Source: Odobenus rosmarus divergens
Taxonomy: Eukaryota; Chordata; Mammalia; Carnivora; Odobenidae
Length of the DNA stretch: 64,000 nt
Reading direction: 5' to 3'
Assembly (NCBI RefSeq): GCF_000321225.1
Contig: NW_004451900.1
Span: 138,763-202,762 of the forward strand
The notes beneath the pieces are model-generated. The model worked only from the letters and a program-made list of their open reading frames with translations. It made no database searches and was not told the origin of the DNA. Below, piece after piece: positions 22,940 to 33,300 of this stretch (the first letter of the stretch is position 1; the number at the start of each line of letters is the position of its first letter). A program made the translations under genes and the position numbers.

Positions 22940-25900
22940 AGTCTCTGCGGCTTGGTGAACCTGCTTTCTTCCACTGTTTTCCTCATGGGGCATGGGGACA
23001 GCTGGGACGTTCATGTTCCTCCCGGGCCACTGGGCAGGTGTATATGTCACCATTTGGGGAAATTACCGCCCTGTTTTCCAATGTGGTTGCACCTTCCTGC
23101 GCTCCCACCAGCAGAGTGGACGTTCCAATTGCTCCCTGTCCTTGCTGACACGTGGTAATCTGAATCCTTTTCTGTCTAGTTATTTTCGTGAGTATAACAT
23201 GGCATCTCACTATGATTTTAGTTTGCATTCCCTGATGGCTAATGATGGTGAGCAGCTTCAGTTTGCTTGTTGGCCATTCACACATCTTTCGTCTCATGTC
23301 CGTGCAAACCTTTTTTTAGAGGTTCCTGTTGTTGATTTGTAAGGTGACTTTATATATTTTGATACATATCTTTCAGGTACACAAATATCTGCAAATATTT
23401 TCTTACAAGTTATGGATTACCTTTCTATTTTTTTAATGGTATCTTTTGAAAAGCAGTAGAAATCTTTAATTCTGGTGAAGTCAGATGTATCACTTTTTTG
23501 TCCTGTGTAAGAAATTTTGACTAAACCCAAGAAGGAATATTTTCTCCTGTTTCCTTCTGGAAGATGTTCAGTTTTAGTTTTTATTTTTAAGCCTATGTTC
23601 TACCTCAAGTTATTTTTTGTGTGAGGTGTGAAGTAGGGATCAGTCTTACTTGTCATATGTGCCCTTGCTTATTTTCAGCAGCATCTCATCCAGGGCAGTT
23701 TTATGGGACACTGTGGAAAATCAACTGACCGTGTACACGCAGGTAATTTCTCGACCCTCCTCGCCATTCTGTTGATCTATTTACCTGTCCTATGTCATTA
23801 CCATACTTTCTAGATACCGAGGTTTTATAATAGGACCTGAAATCAGGTAGCATATGTCCTCCAGCTATATTATTTTTATAAAGAATGTTTTGGGGCATCT
23901 GGGTGGCTCAGTCGGTTATGCATCCAACTCTTGATTTCAGCTCAGATCATGATCTCAGGGTCATGAGATCGAACCCCACATGGAGCTCTGTGCTCAGCAT
24001 AAAGTCTGCTTGGATTCTTTCTCTCCCTCTGCCCCTCTCCCTGTGCCCCCCCCTCAAATAAATAAATATTTTTTTAAATGCTACTTATAAACTCTGTCTA
24101 GGCCTGGTATGTGTGTAAGAGATAAAGATGGTAGAGATAGAGATAGAGAGACAGAGGAAGAGTTTTAATAATGAACTCAATTCATTTAATTAAAAGAGGG
24201 CGAATTCAGATTTTCTGTATTTGTATCACTTTGGGTTAAGTAACATTTATCAAAGAATTTATTTCATCTAAGTAATGAGATTTCTTCACATTGAGTTATT
24301 TTTAATATTCCCTGTTATCCTTGTTATACCAGCGAGATCTGTAGGGATATTCTCTTTTGATGTTTTCAACTCACATTTTTACCAGAATTTGGTTTGGAGA
24401 CAATCTTTTATTAATATTTATATCTGAGCAAACTTTGGCTTTATTAATTCTCTGATTTTGGTCTTTTCATACTGTTTTGGTTTCTGCTCTTATTTTAATT
24501 ATTTCCTTGCTTCTAGTTAATACATTCTTCCTTTTTCTACATGCTTATGGGAGAAGTTAGATAACCTATTTTTAAACCTTTCTTATATTTAAAATAAAGG
24601 CACAAAAAGCCATAAAAATTCCCCTGTAAGCACTAATTTGGTTCTGACTCACCAATTTTGCTGTGCTGTATTTTCATCATTGTGTTCAAACTTTTCTAAT
24701 TTCCCTTGTGACATCTCCCTGGACCCACTTAGAAGCATAATATCTAATTTCCAAATATTTTTAGATCTTCTAGATAGCTTACTTTTATTGATTTCAAATT
24801 TATTTCCACCATCATCCCAGGGCATGCTCTATAAGGTATCAACCTTTTGAAATTGATGGAGACCCTCTCTGCCTTTCGGAAGATGGCGGGCGTGTGGCGG
24901 GCCATTGTATCTGCAGAACTGTGTGCTCTGCTGCTTGGATTAAGATGTTCTCAGTCTCAGGTCCATCAGGCAGGTCAATATGGTTTTTGGATCTTCTATA
25001 TCCTTACTTATTGTTTTTGTCTTGTTATTTCAGTTACAGAAAGAGATTGTTACAATCTCCAACCGCGGCAGTAGTTATCTGTCGTTTCTTTCCGCTGTGT
25101 CTATTTTCCTTCCTGCACTCTTTAGGGCCGTCACTAGGTGCCCACACAGTCAGGATTGTAGGTCTCCCTGGAGATTTGACCCATTTTAACACAGAACACT
25201 TCTCTACTCGGGTAAGAGTCCTACTCTTGGAGGCTGCCTTCTCTGGTAACATAGCAAAAGAACTGACTTCCGTCTGATGGGTGTGCGTGGACTCAAACCC
25301 CTCTGTATGGAAGTTCTGGAGGTGGACACCCTGCCCGTGACGTGGTCTCCAGGCCACTCATGATGTCATTGATGCAGATGACTTTATATCTTCCAACTGT
25401 TTCTACTCTTCTCTCCATTTTTATTGTTTTTTTTCTTCTTTTTGGAGAGAATTATGTTTTCAGAGTCCTATCTGGGCCAGTGGTTTCTGGCAACTGTGGC
25501 ACTCACCCTCACGTACATAGTAGAGAACACACATGGCACGGCTTCAGGTAACAGATTCTTCAGGTAATAATGCTCTTGCCATGCCTCCCATTGCCATAAA
25601 GGAAGAAGCTGCGTTTCTCTTGCTGCACAGGTAATGAGTCTGTGTCCTGTTTGTGTGGAAGCACCTTCCTCATGTTCCCAGTGAGACCAGGGCCAGTCCT
25701 GCTTTCCCCAGGGTCACTCAGCTGGGAGGCTCTTGTGGCTCCTTTCTCATGCAGACCATGTCGGCTCTGGGCGTCCCATGCTGGCTGACACACTTTCTTC
25801 TGCTTTTGCTGCTTCGTAGACTCTCCCAACTGCCCCATTGTGTCTGGTGAATCCCAGCTACCCCCGGAACATCTGTCCATTTGTAATTTGTCTTTTCTTT

Positions 25901-26290
25901 GGCTGCTTTAAAGGGCTTTTTTCCATCTTTTTTCTCAACACTTGGTCTATAATGTGCCCATGGGTATAATTATTTATTCTCATATTGTGGTTTCCTGTGC
26001 TTCTTGCCTCTGTAGATGTTTTTCACCAATTGTGGGAAATTGGGGTCCTATTTCTTATGTTTATTTCTGCCACAGTGTCCCTGTCCTTCTGCATTTCCAG
26101 TTATGTATATGTTACACTGCTTGATATTCAACAGACTCTATTCATCATGTTTTCACCTGTATTTCCCACTTTTGTTTGGTTTGGGAAATTCCTAGGGTCG
26201 GCTTCTAACTCCCTGACCCTCTGCAGTCTCTAGTTTGCTATTAAAAAGATCTTAGGAAATTTTCATCTCCACGTTGCCATATTTTATAAT
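22940..26290 (-). mobile_element. Long ancient LINE-1, minus strand, from ORF2 end to 5' UTR, interrupted by a SINE
   Basis: Antisense order is consistent with one element: ORF2 C-terminal region (22950-23700), middle of ORF2 (24080-24840), ORF2 N-terminal region (24970-25260, with 'ttggatcttctatatcctta'), and 5' UTR-like sequence (25940-26290, with 'tgcatttccagttatgtata'). A Can-SINE sits inside at 23891-24078. I could not identify an ORF1 block between 25300 and 25940. All frames are broken. At about 3.2 kb excluding the SINE, it is one of the two most complete LINE-1s here. Confidence 0.75.
23891..24078 (+). mobile_element. Can-SINE (carnivore tRNA-derived SINE), older subtype
   Basis: Starts 'tggggcatctgggtggctca'. 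A pol III A box (TGGCTCAGTCGG) lies at 23904-23915 and a B-box-like ATCGAACCCC at about 23968-23977. A CT-rich stretch and an AATAAATAAA tail follow. The 'catccaactcttgatttcag' version is an older, carnivore-wide form. It is inserted in antisense LINE-1. A target duplication is not obvious. Confidence 0.92.
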
Positions 26291-27919
26291 GTGTCCTTCA
26301 ACCCTTCTGTGGCTGTGTGTGGGCAGGTTCCTTCCAGAGCCAGATTAGGGACTGGGACAGGGAGGTCAAGGGAGGAGGTGTGGGATGGACCCTGGGCTTG
26401 AACAGCACGACTGCAGGTGGCTGGTCTCCTGTGAAGGCCACCGGTGGATCCATGAGGGGCCTTGAGAGCCCAGAGAAGAACATGGCTCAGCCCATAGATG
26501 ACAGCCAGCCTGTCTCCTGCACCCCAGGCCCCATGGTATGTGGGAAGGCCTTGAGTAGCCTCCCACCGGTCCTTCCCCATCCTGTTCCTGTGGATTAGGT
26601 CCCCCAGACAAACAACCCTCTTATCAGAAGGACCAGGCACAGCTCCTGCCCATCCCCCAGAGCAGCTTCAGGCCCACTGTCCCGTGGAATTATTCCAGCA
26701 AGTCAACCACATCCTCCTGCAGCACCAGGGTTCTAAGCACACAGCCTGCCTTCCCGCACACAGCCATGTGGCTCCGCAGTGTGTGGCGGCCCCTCCCTGG
26801 GCTTTAAGCATGCGTGACTGATGTCATGAGTTCCGACATCCCTGTAACCTCGGGGTGGGGATTGCGCTCTCACCAATGAGGTGAAGAGCCGGTGATTAAA
26901 AGGCCGCGTGCATGTGCGTTGGGACAGGAAATGAGTGGCCATGAGGCCAGGAGGGGCTGTGTGTGGGCGACCCCTCGAAAAGGCCCATCTGGCCACAAAT
27001 GCGCTGAATGTCCTAATTGCCCACAACAGACACTAATGCTAACCTCTGATGGGTGTTCTCCTGAGGGCACCAGCCAGCCACCTGCTGGGAAACTAACGAC
27101 ATAAAACCCCTTCTTCCCAAGGAAACAGGGCTTATCATCCTTGGAATTGACATGTGCTGGGAGAACAAGCTTGCATCCACGCCCTCACCGTCCACTGGCA
27201 TCGAAAGAAGAGTTCAGCGTGATCCATCAGCATGGGCACCACGTCACATCATGCAGGACCAGCAGCCAGTCTCTAGGCACAGAATATGCACACAGCTGTC
27301 AGAGTACCCCTGCTCTGCCAACCATCCATCGTTGGACAGTCTGTCGAAGGGGCAGCCATGCACCTGTTTGGAACAGTGTCCTGCAAGGCCATCATGTGTG
27401 GCTGGTGCCCAGGGGGAAGAGTGTGCAGGTCTGGGAAGCCCAGCAGTGGACACGGGGTGGACTCCTTGTCCTCAAGCCACCAGGGGATGCCAAAAATGAG
27501 CAAAGAGGGTCAGGGCTCTGGCAAAGGCTCCACTGACCGCAAAGGTCTAGGAGACCTGCAACATACAGAACGACAAGTGTCTAGCCTGGGGGTTTCACTG
27601 GGACACAGCTCTGTGTTTCTCAGCCCACAAGCACAGTAAACGGGCATTTAGAGTGACCATGGGCAGAAGACCTAGCTAATAAGGGTTTGGGTCGGCTCCC
27701 CGTGCAGGATGCCCGGGCTCTCCCAAGCGTGTGCAGCCTTGGGCTCCAGACGGCGGCCCTCGCCCCGCCAGGAGGAGGATTAGGGCCCAGCTATCAGACA
27801 CTGTCCCCACCCACAGCCAGGAGAATGTTTCCCAGGCCCTCAGAAGATGAGCAATCTGTGAAAATCACGTCGTGGAAATGTGAAGGGAATTCTCGACAAA
27901 TTATAAAAACAACAAAATT
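26291..27919. other. No gene seen; GC-rich unique sequence
   Basis: GC-rich sequence with many short frames on both strands (up to 131 codons). I recognise no family. It may contain decayed retroviral or other repeat material I cannot name. Confidence 0.35.
27077..27088 (-). promoter_or_regulatory. CTCF-like core motif
   Basis: The minus strand reads CCAGCAGGTGGC, an exact fit to the core CCASYAGRKGGC. The orientation is the same as the 14230 motif. Flank agreement is partial. Confidence 0.3.
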
Positions 27920-29010
27920 GAGCATTTCTTGACAGGAAAATAAATCTTAAGTACAATGAACTGACAAAACACACACCAGGGAAATGCTTGGAATATACAT
28001 GAGGTATGAGAGATTATACCCTTAACAAATGAGCAGCTCTTCCGAATCAGCAGAAAAAAACGATAAGCAGCCAGTAGGGATAAAAATGGGTAAACAATAC
28101 AAAGGACCAATACACAAATGGTCAACCTCACTCAAAATCAAGGAAAGAAAATCAAAGCAACAGTGAGATCACATGCTATTTAAATTAGAATGCCAAATTT
28201 AACATTTTAAAACACAAAATGCAGCTGCAGTGGGGGATGGCTGCAGGCTCCCATCCAGTGTTTTGGGGAATGTTTGGTCCAATTCATTTGAAAGGCAATT
28301 TAGCAAAATTAGGCAAAATTACACATACATCATGTCTTTTAACCCGACAATGTCGCTGCTCAAAATTCAACCCCTGGTAAGACTGTGCAGAAACTCCGAA
28401 GTGCACAGAGAGCCGTGGGTCATGCAGCGGTCCCAGGGGCAAAGGGCCAGAGAACTCTGCATTTCCGTCCATCTGCACCTGGGTGAAGGGCGGTGGGTCT
28501 GTGCAGACACTCCACGGGAATGGTAAACACGGAACTCGCCGCCATGAGTCCCTTCAGAAAAGTAAGTCAAATGGGCAAAATACAGTGAGATTCACAGAAT
28601 CGCCACACGCGTACACATCGTCTACCTCAGGGTGCCTTTGAATTTGTAGTTTGTGAATATGGGTATTTATAAATAATCATTCCAAAAAGTGCCGCATGTT
28701 GTGGCTGATCATCCTGCAAAGGCCTGACGGATAGCCCGTGTGTCCAACAGTTGAGGCAGCAACACAGCCAAAGATGTGAAGCACTGGACTGCTGACCGTG
28801 CTCAGAGCCAATACGGTAGGCACCGCCCCCAGAGCGCACCACTGGGGAGGTGGCGTCGGCTCCACGTGTAAGCAAGCGTGGAGGATTCATCCAACTCATT
28901 AGCGCAGAACCAGCAGCACGAGCTCAGTGGCGGCAAAGACGTCGAACAGAGATCGCCAAGTTACACACCAAACAGAACAGTGATGTCTGGGTCACACATT
29001 TTCTTTCATA
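27920..29010 (+). mobile_element. Ancient LINE-1 ORF2 end, plus strand
   Basis: Sense-strand words 'caatacacaaatggtcaacc', 'ctcactcaaaatcaagg', 'agtgagatcacatgctat' and 'gaaaggcaatttagc' follow the order of the LINE-1 ORF2 C-terminal region. This is one of only two or three sense-oriented LINE-1s in the window. The 3' part (28760-29010) is weakly matched and ends in the 30-bp sequence repeated at 30331. Confidence 0.6.
28975..29004 (+). repeat. 30-bp exact direct repeat, left copy
   Basis: This 30-mer, beginning GAACAGTGATGTCTGGGTCA and ending ACACATTTTCT, recurs without a mismatch at 30331-30360. The roughly 25 bases upstream of the two copies (from 'gagat') are also similar but diverged. 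The downstream sequences differ. Confidence 0.95.
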
Positions 29011-29233
29011 GACACCGTTCACATCTGCACAATCAGGCAACATCCACCTGCCTCGCTCTCTGCAAGAAGCCGGTGGTCGGTCAGCTGTCTGCAAGTCACA
29101 TGTGCCCCTTTGGGCAGTAACGGGCGCCGGCAGGAGGACCCACCTGGCCTGTCTCCTGACGTCTCCTCGGGCAGCCAACTTGGCCAAGACCCATGACACT
29201 GGGAGGACACTGCAGTGCTTTGCCTTTGAGAAT

Positions 29234-29672
29234 GGTGTGTGTGTGTATGCATGTGTGTGTCACATATGTGTGTTACATGCGTGTTGTGTGCATGTGTGTT
29301 GCATGTGTTGTGTGTACATGTGTGTTCATACATCACATGTGCATGTTACATTGTTATATGTGTGCTGTGGGTACACACGTGTGTGCATGCATTTGCACGT
29401 GTGTTGCATGTACACGTGTGTTCATGCATCACATGTGCACGTTACATTGTTATATGTGTCTTGTGTGCACGCGTGTGTGCATGCATTGCATTGTGTTACG
29501 TGTGTTGTGTGTTGTGGGTACATGTGTGCACTGTTGCGCGTTCATGTTACATGTGTCGCGTGTACACTAGACGTGCACATGCACGCACGTGTGCACACTG
29601 GCAGTTGTGGCCTTGTATGTCTGTATGCACACGTGTGCATGAGTGTGCTTGTGCACCTGTGTTACATATATG
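29234..29672. repeat. TG/CA-rich alternating purine-pyrimidine tract with a 96-bp higher-order repeat
   Basis: Imperfect TG, CATG and ACGTG steps fill about 440 bp. Two consecutive 96-bp blocks, 29321-29416 and 29417-29512, share 'tgtgttcat', 'catcacatgtgca' and 'gttacattgttatatgtg' in register. The resulting 196-codon open frame (29102-29692), rich in Cys, Val, His and Met, is a by-product of the repeat. Confidence 0.92.
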
Positions 29673-30330
29673 GAACAGTCCCACCCCTGTGATCCCACAT
29701 GAAGCCCAGAGATGATCCCGAGTCACAGATAAGGCCTCCTTGTGCTTTGCCTTGACTCATCTCCACATGCGGCACCCATGGAAACACGCCAGCCTCCTGG
29801 GGCACACACAGCTCAGCGGCCACCCAGTCCTGCTCAGCTGCCCGCAAGCTCAGAGGACTGAGTCCCGTCCGGAGGTTTTCAAGGACCCTGACTGCATGTT
29901 CAACAGCTAGCATCACTCCAGAGATTTTTTTCTAATAACAGCAGATTTACCTACAAACAAAACAAAATATGTTTGTGAATGTGCTCCTGATTCTGACTGG
30001 AAATGGCCCGGAAGCAGCCGCAGAGAACGGCAATGTGGGCATGGCCTCGGGCACAAAGAGGCGGATGATCGGGAATCCCAGGGAGACGTGATGGGCCGAT
30101 GCCACCTGGTGAATCCCAGCCTGGGCGCCGCGGCCACAGGAAAACAGGGTGGGAATTAGTGGGGCCAGGAACACAGGCCCTGTAGTTATGATCCGTGTGT
30201 TATATGTCCGTATGAGTAAAAGTCGTAAGTGACTTATAACCACACCCGGTGTTGGCGCTCAGGGAGAGGGACAGGGGGCTTTGTGGACTGAAAAGAGCCC
30301 CGCCAGAGATTGGTAAGTTAACACAAAATG
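29673..30330. other. No gene seen; sequence between the two 30-bp direct repeats
   Basis: Unique, moderately GC-rich sequence. Together with the TG-rich tract it makes up the 1,326 bp between the exact 30-mers. I recognise no transposon family in it. Confidence 0.4.
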
Positions 30331-30360
30331 GAACAGTGATGTCTGGGTCACACATTTTCT
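30331..30360 (+). repeat. 30-bp exact direct repeat, right copy
   Basis: Identical to 28975-29004, 1,356 bp away. It is followed at 30368-30399 by two perfect tandem copies of TGTGGTTATGGAAATA. Text after it ('ggaaatatatgtgcatgtg') resembles the continuation of a LINE-1 3' region. Confidence 0.95.
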
Positions 30361-33300
30361 GTGAAAATGTGGTTATGGAAATATGTGGTTATGGAAATAT
30401 ATGTGCATGTGAGGTGCACATATAACCTGGCAAGTAGCTAATGGCCCAAAATAGCCCTGAATTACACACATGGAAGCTTATTCTCCCTTGAGGAGAGTGT
30501 GCAGTTCATCCACCCTGCTGGCCCAAGGACCCAGGCTCCCCCAGCTTCAGCACATGACCTGCTTTATCAAGGTCACCTCACAGCCCAGGCTGCCTGAGCT
30601 CCTATCTTCAGGTCAGAGTCCTAAAGAGCTGGAAGAGAAAGGGCAGAGAGCATGGCCTCTTCCAGAAGGCGATTTCCAGGAAGAAGCCGAGGCATCTCCT
30701 TATTCCACAGCCAGAACGTAGTCCCGAGTCCTCCCTGAGCTGGAAGTTGTCCTCCACAATGACGCACTCCACCAAAAGTCAGAGGAAGATGAGGAGAAAG
30801 ATCTGAGAGGAAGTGAGTGGTCTTGCCCCATGTTCGTGAGTTTGTAGGAGGAAGGCATGCTTCGGGACGGGGAGGGACAGGCGGCTCCCACTCTCTGCTC
30901 TGCATCTCCCCCTCTCAGGAGCGTGGCCGAGGAAGCAGAGTGCATGGACCTTGGATGTGCTCACAGGTTGCAACTCTGGCGTGGGCTCACAGCCGGGACC
31001 TGGTCCTGGGCGGGCAGCGGGATGGAGCCAGGGTGTCACTCCTGGAGAGACAGTCTCCACCAGCAGACACCTGCAGGTAAACTTGGCCTTTTCATTTCCC
31101 CAAGATTTCAAGAAGCTGGAAAAATAACCACGGCGTCAAGTGCTACTTACGACTTTGGTTGATAACACCTGCTTTTCCTCCTCAGTCTGAAAGCAAAGGG
31201 GAGGAAGCTGCTTGTCGCGGGGTAAACGGGGCTTATGAGTGATTGATATTTCTTTTCTTTTGTGTTGGACTCTTACCCAGATTCTCTGCAGTGTGGTGGT
31301 TGGAACAGGGCACAGAAGGTGCTTCCAATGGAGAGGAAGGGCAGCACTGCGGTGCAGAGGGGCGTGGAAGCTTCCACAGGCTTCTCCAGCTGCCGCAGCG
31401 TCACCCCAGCAATGATGGTGGGTCTGCTGCCGTGCGAGGGCGCATGGAGCACGGCCCTGAGCTCCGCCCAGAAGACGCCTCAACCGCAGACAGAGCCGGA
31501 ACCCCGAGACAGCCTGAGGCGGGGGTCCCGCAGCTGCAGGGCTCCTGACCTGGGGGCTGCTCTCTCCGTGCTGGCAAGTCTCCCACTGCCTGCACTGTCC
31601 CCCTCCTCCGTCCCCCCTAGAAATGCAGCAGCCAGGACAAGCATGACCACCTGGAGGAGGCGCCCCTGCGGGTGATGGGCAGAGCAGGGAGATGCGGTCC
31701 CCAGGGTGGAGCAGGGTCCAGGTGTGGGCCTCACTCCCAGACACGAGCCCTGCTGCTCCGCCTCGGCCGGCCACGGCTGGACCTCCCGTCCCTGGGCCTC
31801 AGTGTGGTGGCAGGGGCTCGGGCAGTGGGTGCAGACACACGATCCTCCAGCCTCAGGGCTTGGCATGGGGTGGGGGTGGACAAATGTGCAGCTCAGGGAG
31901 CCACGGCAGTGGGAGATGTGCCCACCAAGAGCCACACTGGCCACTGGGGACAAGCAGAGCACTTCTGGATAGGGCGTCCGGGTGCGACTCGGGGTGGGTG
32001 CTGCCCACCCGCATATCCCTCACTAGAAGAGGTGAACTGGGGTCCCAGAAGACAGACAGCCACGTGGCCATGTTGCTCTCCACTGTCACGTGGTCATGTG
32101 GCCAACCTCTGTGGACATTCTGTTTAAGGGTTTCATTTAATTCAGTGAGCCTGGCCCTTCCAAGGAGCTGGGGCAGAAGGGCTTCTTCACAAACCAAAAT
32201 CAGACAGTGTGATTAGGGGTCTTCAACCATCTGCCCCCAAAACAGCACAGATTACAATTACGGCATTTCTCTTGGAAAATTAAAGTATTAGAAAGAAGAA
32301 ACCATGAATCCTCATTACAGCATCCACACCACCCCGAGGTCATCCACCAGAGAGGCCTGCAGCTGAGCTGCCCTGGGAGGGCACCCCAACCCTGCTTATG
32401 TGCACGTCTGTGGACATGCAGGCCTGTGACCGCGTGTGGAAGACCAGCCTCGGGGTCGCTGTCCCACCGAGGACCCCCTGGGCAGCACAGCCGTCCCCTG
32501 CAGGTGCACCTGTTTCCCAACCCCCTCACACAGAGCCTCAGGGACACCCAGCACTTAAGAAAACTCCATCCCCACCAATCCTGTCAAGCACTGTTTCTTT
32601 CCTACAGACGAGAACAGAAAGATTTGGGAGGCCACTCAGAGACCCGCCAGCCTCCCGGTCCCAGCCCCTCCCTGCCTGGCACCCCCACCCCTCCCCCCGG
32701 GCACGCGAGGACCATTATTATTTTGTCATTGCTGCTGCTGTGGTGGGGGTCCTCCCCTAGCCCCTGGGCCCCAGGTCCTCTGGTCTCAGCCGCAGGCATC
32801 CGGGTGCCGGGGCCCAGGGGCCTGCCCACCGCTCTGGGGGACCAGCCAGAGGCCATCACAGTGATGGTCATGGGGACACCAGGCTGATGTGAGGCCTGAC
32901 TTTCTGCTTGGACTCCGGGTCCTCAGCAATCGTTCAGCAACTTGGAGGGAACTTGTTAGTCAGCAGGGCAGCACCAGGACTGCAGAGAAGGAAATCCCGG
33001 GGTTGTCCCCTTGTGATGGCCCTTCCTGAGAATCCGTCTCGTCCTTGCAAGGGCAGCAGGTCACCACATGCCCCATGTCCCCATCCCTGCCTTCCTGGAA
33101 CCGGGGGTGGCACGTCCTCCGCAAGGCCATCAGAGGTGTCCACCCCGTCTCAGCACTGCCCCCACCAGCTGCTCGGCCCTGAAGCTCAGTGGCCACCCCT
33201 CTGTCCTCACCCTGCATGTGCCCAACATGTCACCAAGCCACCCTCCCCTCTCTACCAGCTTTCCCAAGCCACTCTCCCTGCGCCTGCCTGGACGCCCCAG

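Noticed and set aside
24880..24890. YY1-like AAGATGGCGGG
   Set aside because: It lies inside antisense LINE-1 ORF2 and is most simply a chance match.
27141..27536. 131-codon frame considered as a retroviral pol or dUTPase remnant
   Set aside because: No family motif could be found, and other frames there are equally open.
29102..29715. 196- and 158-codon Cys/His/Met-rich frames
   Set aside because: They are translations of the TG/CA-rich tract. The CYM/HHMC periodicity follows the 96-bp DNA repeat, not a metal-binding protein.
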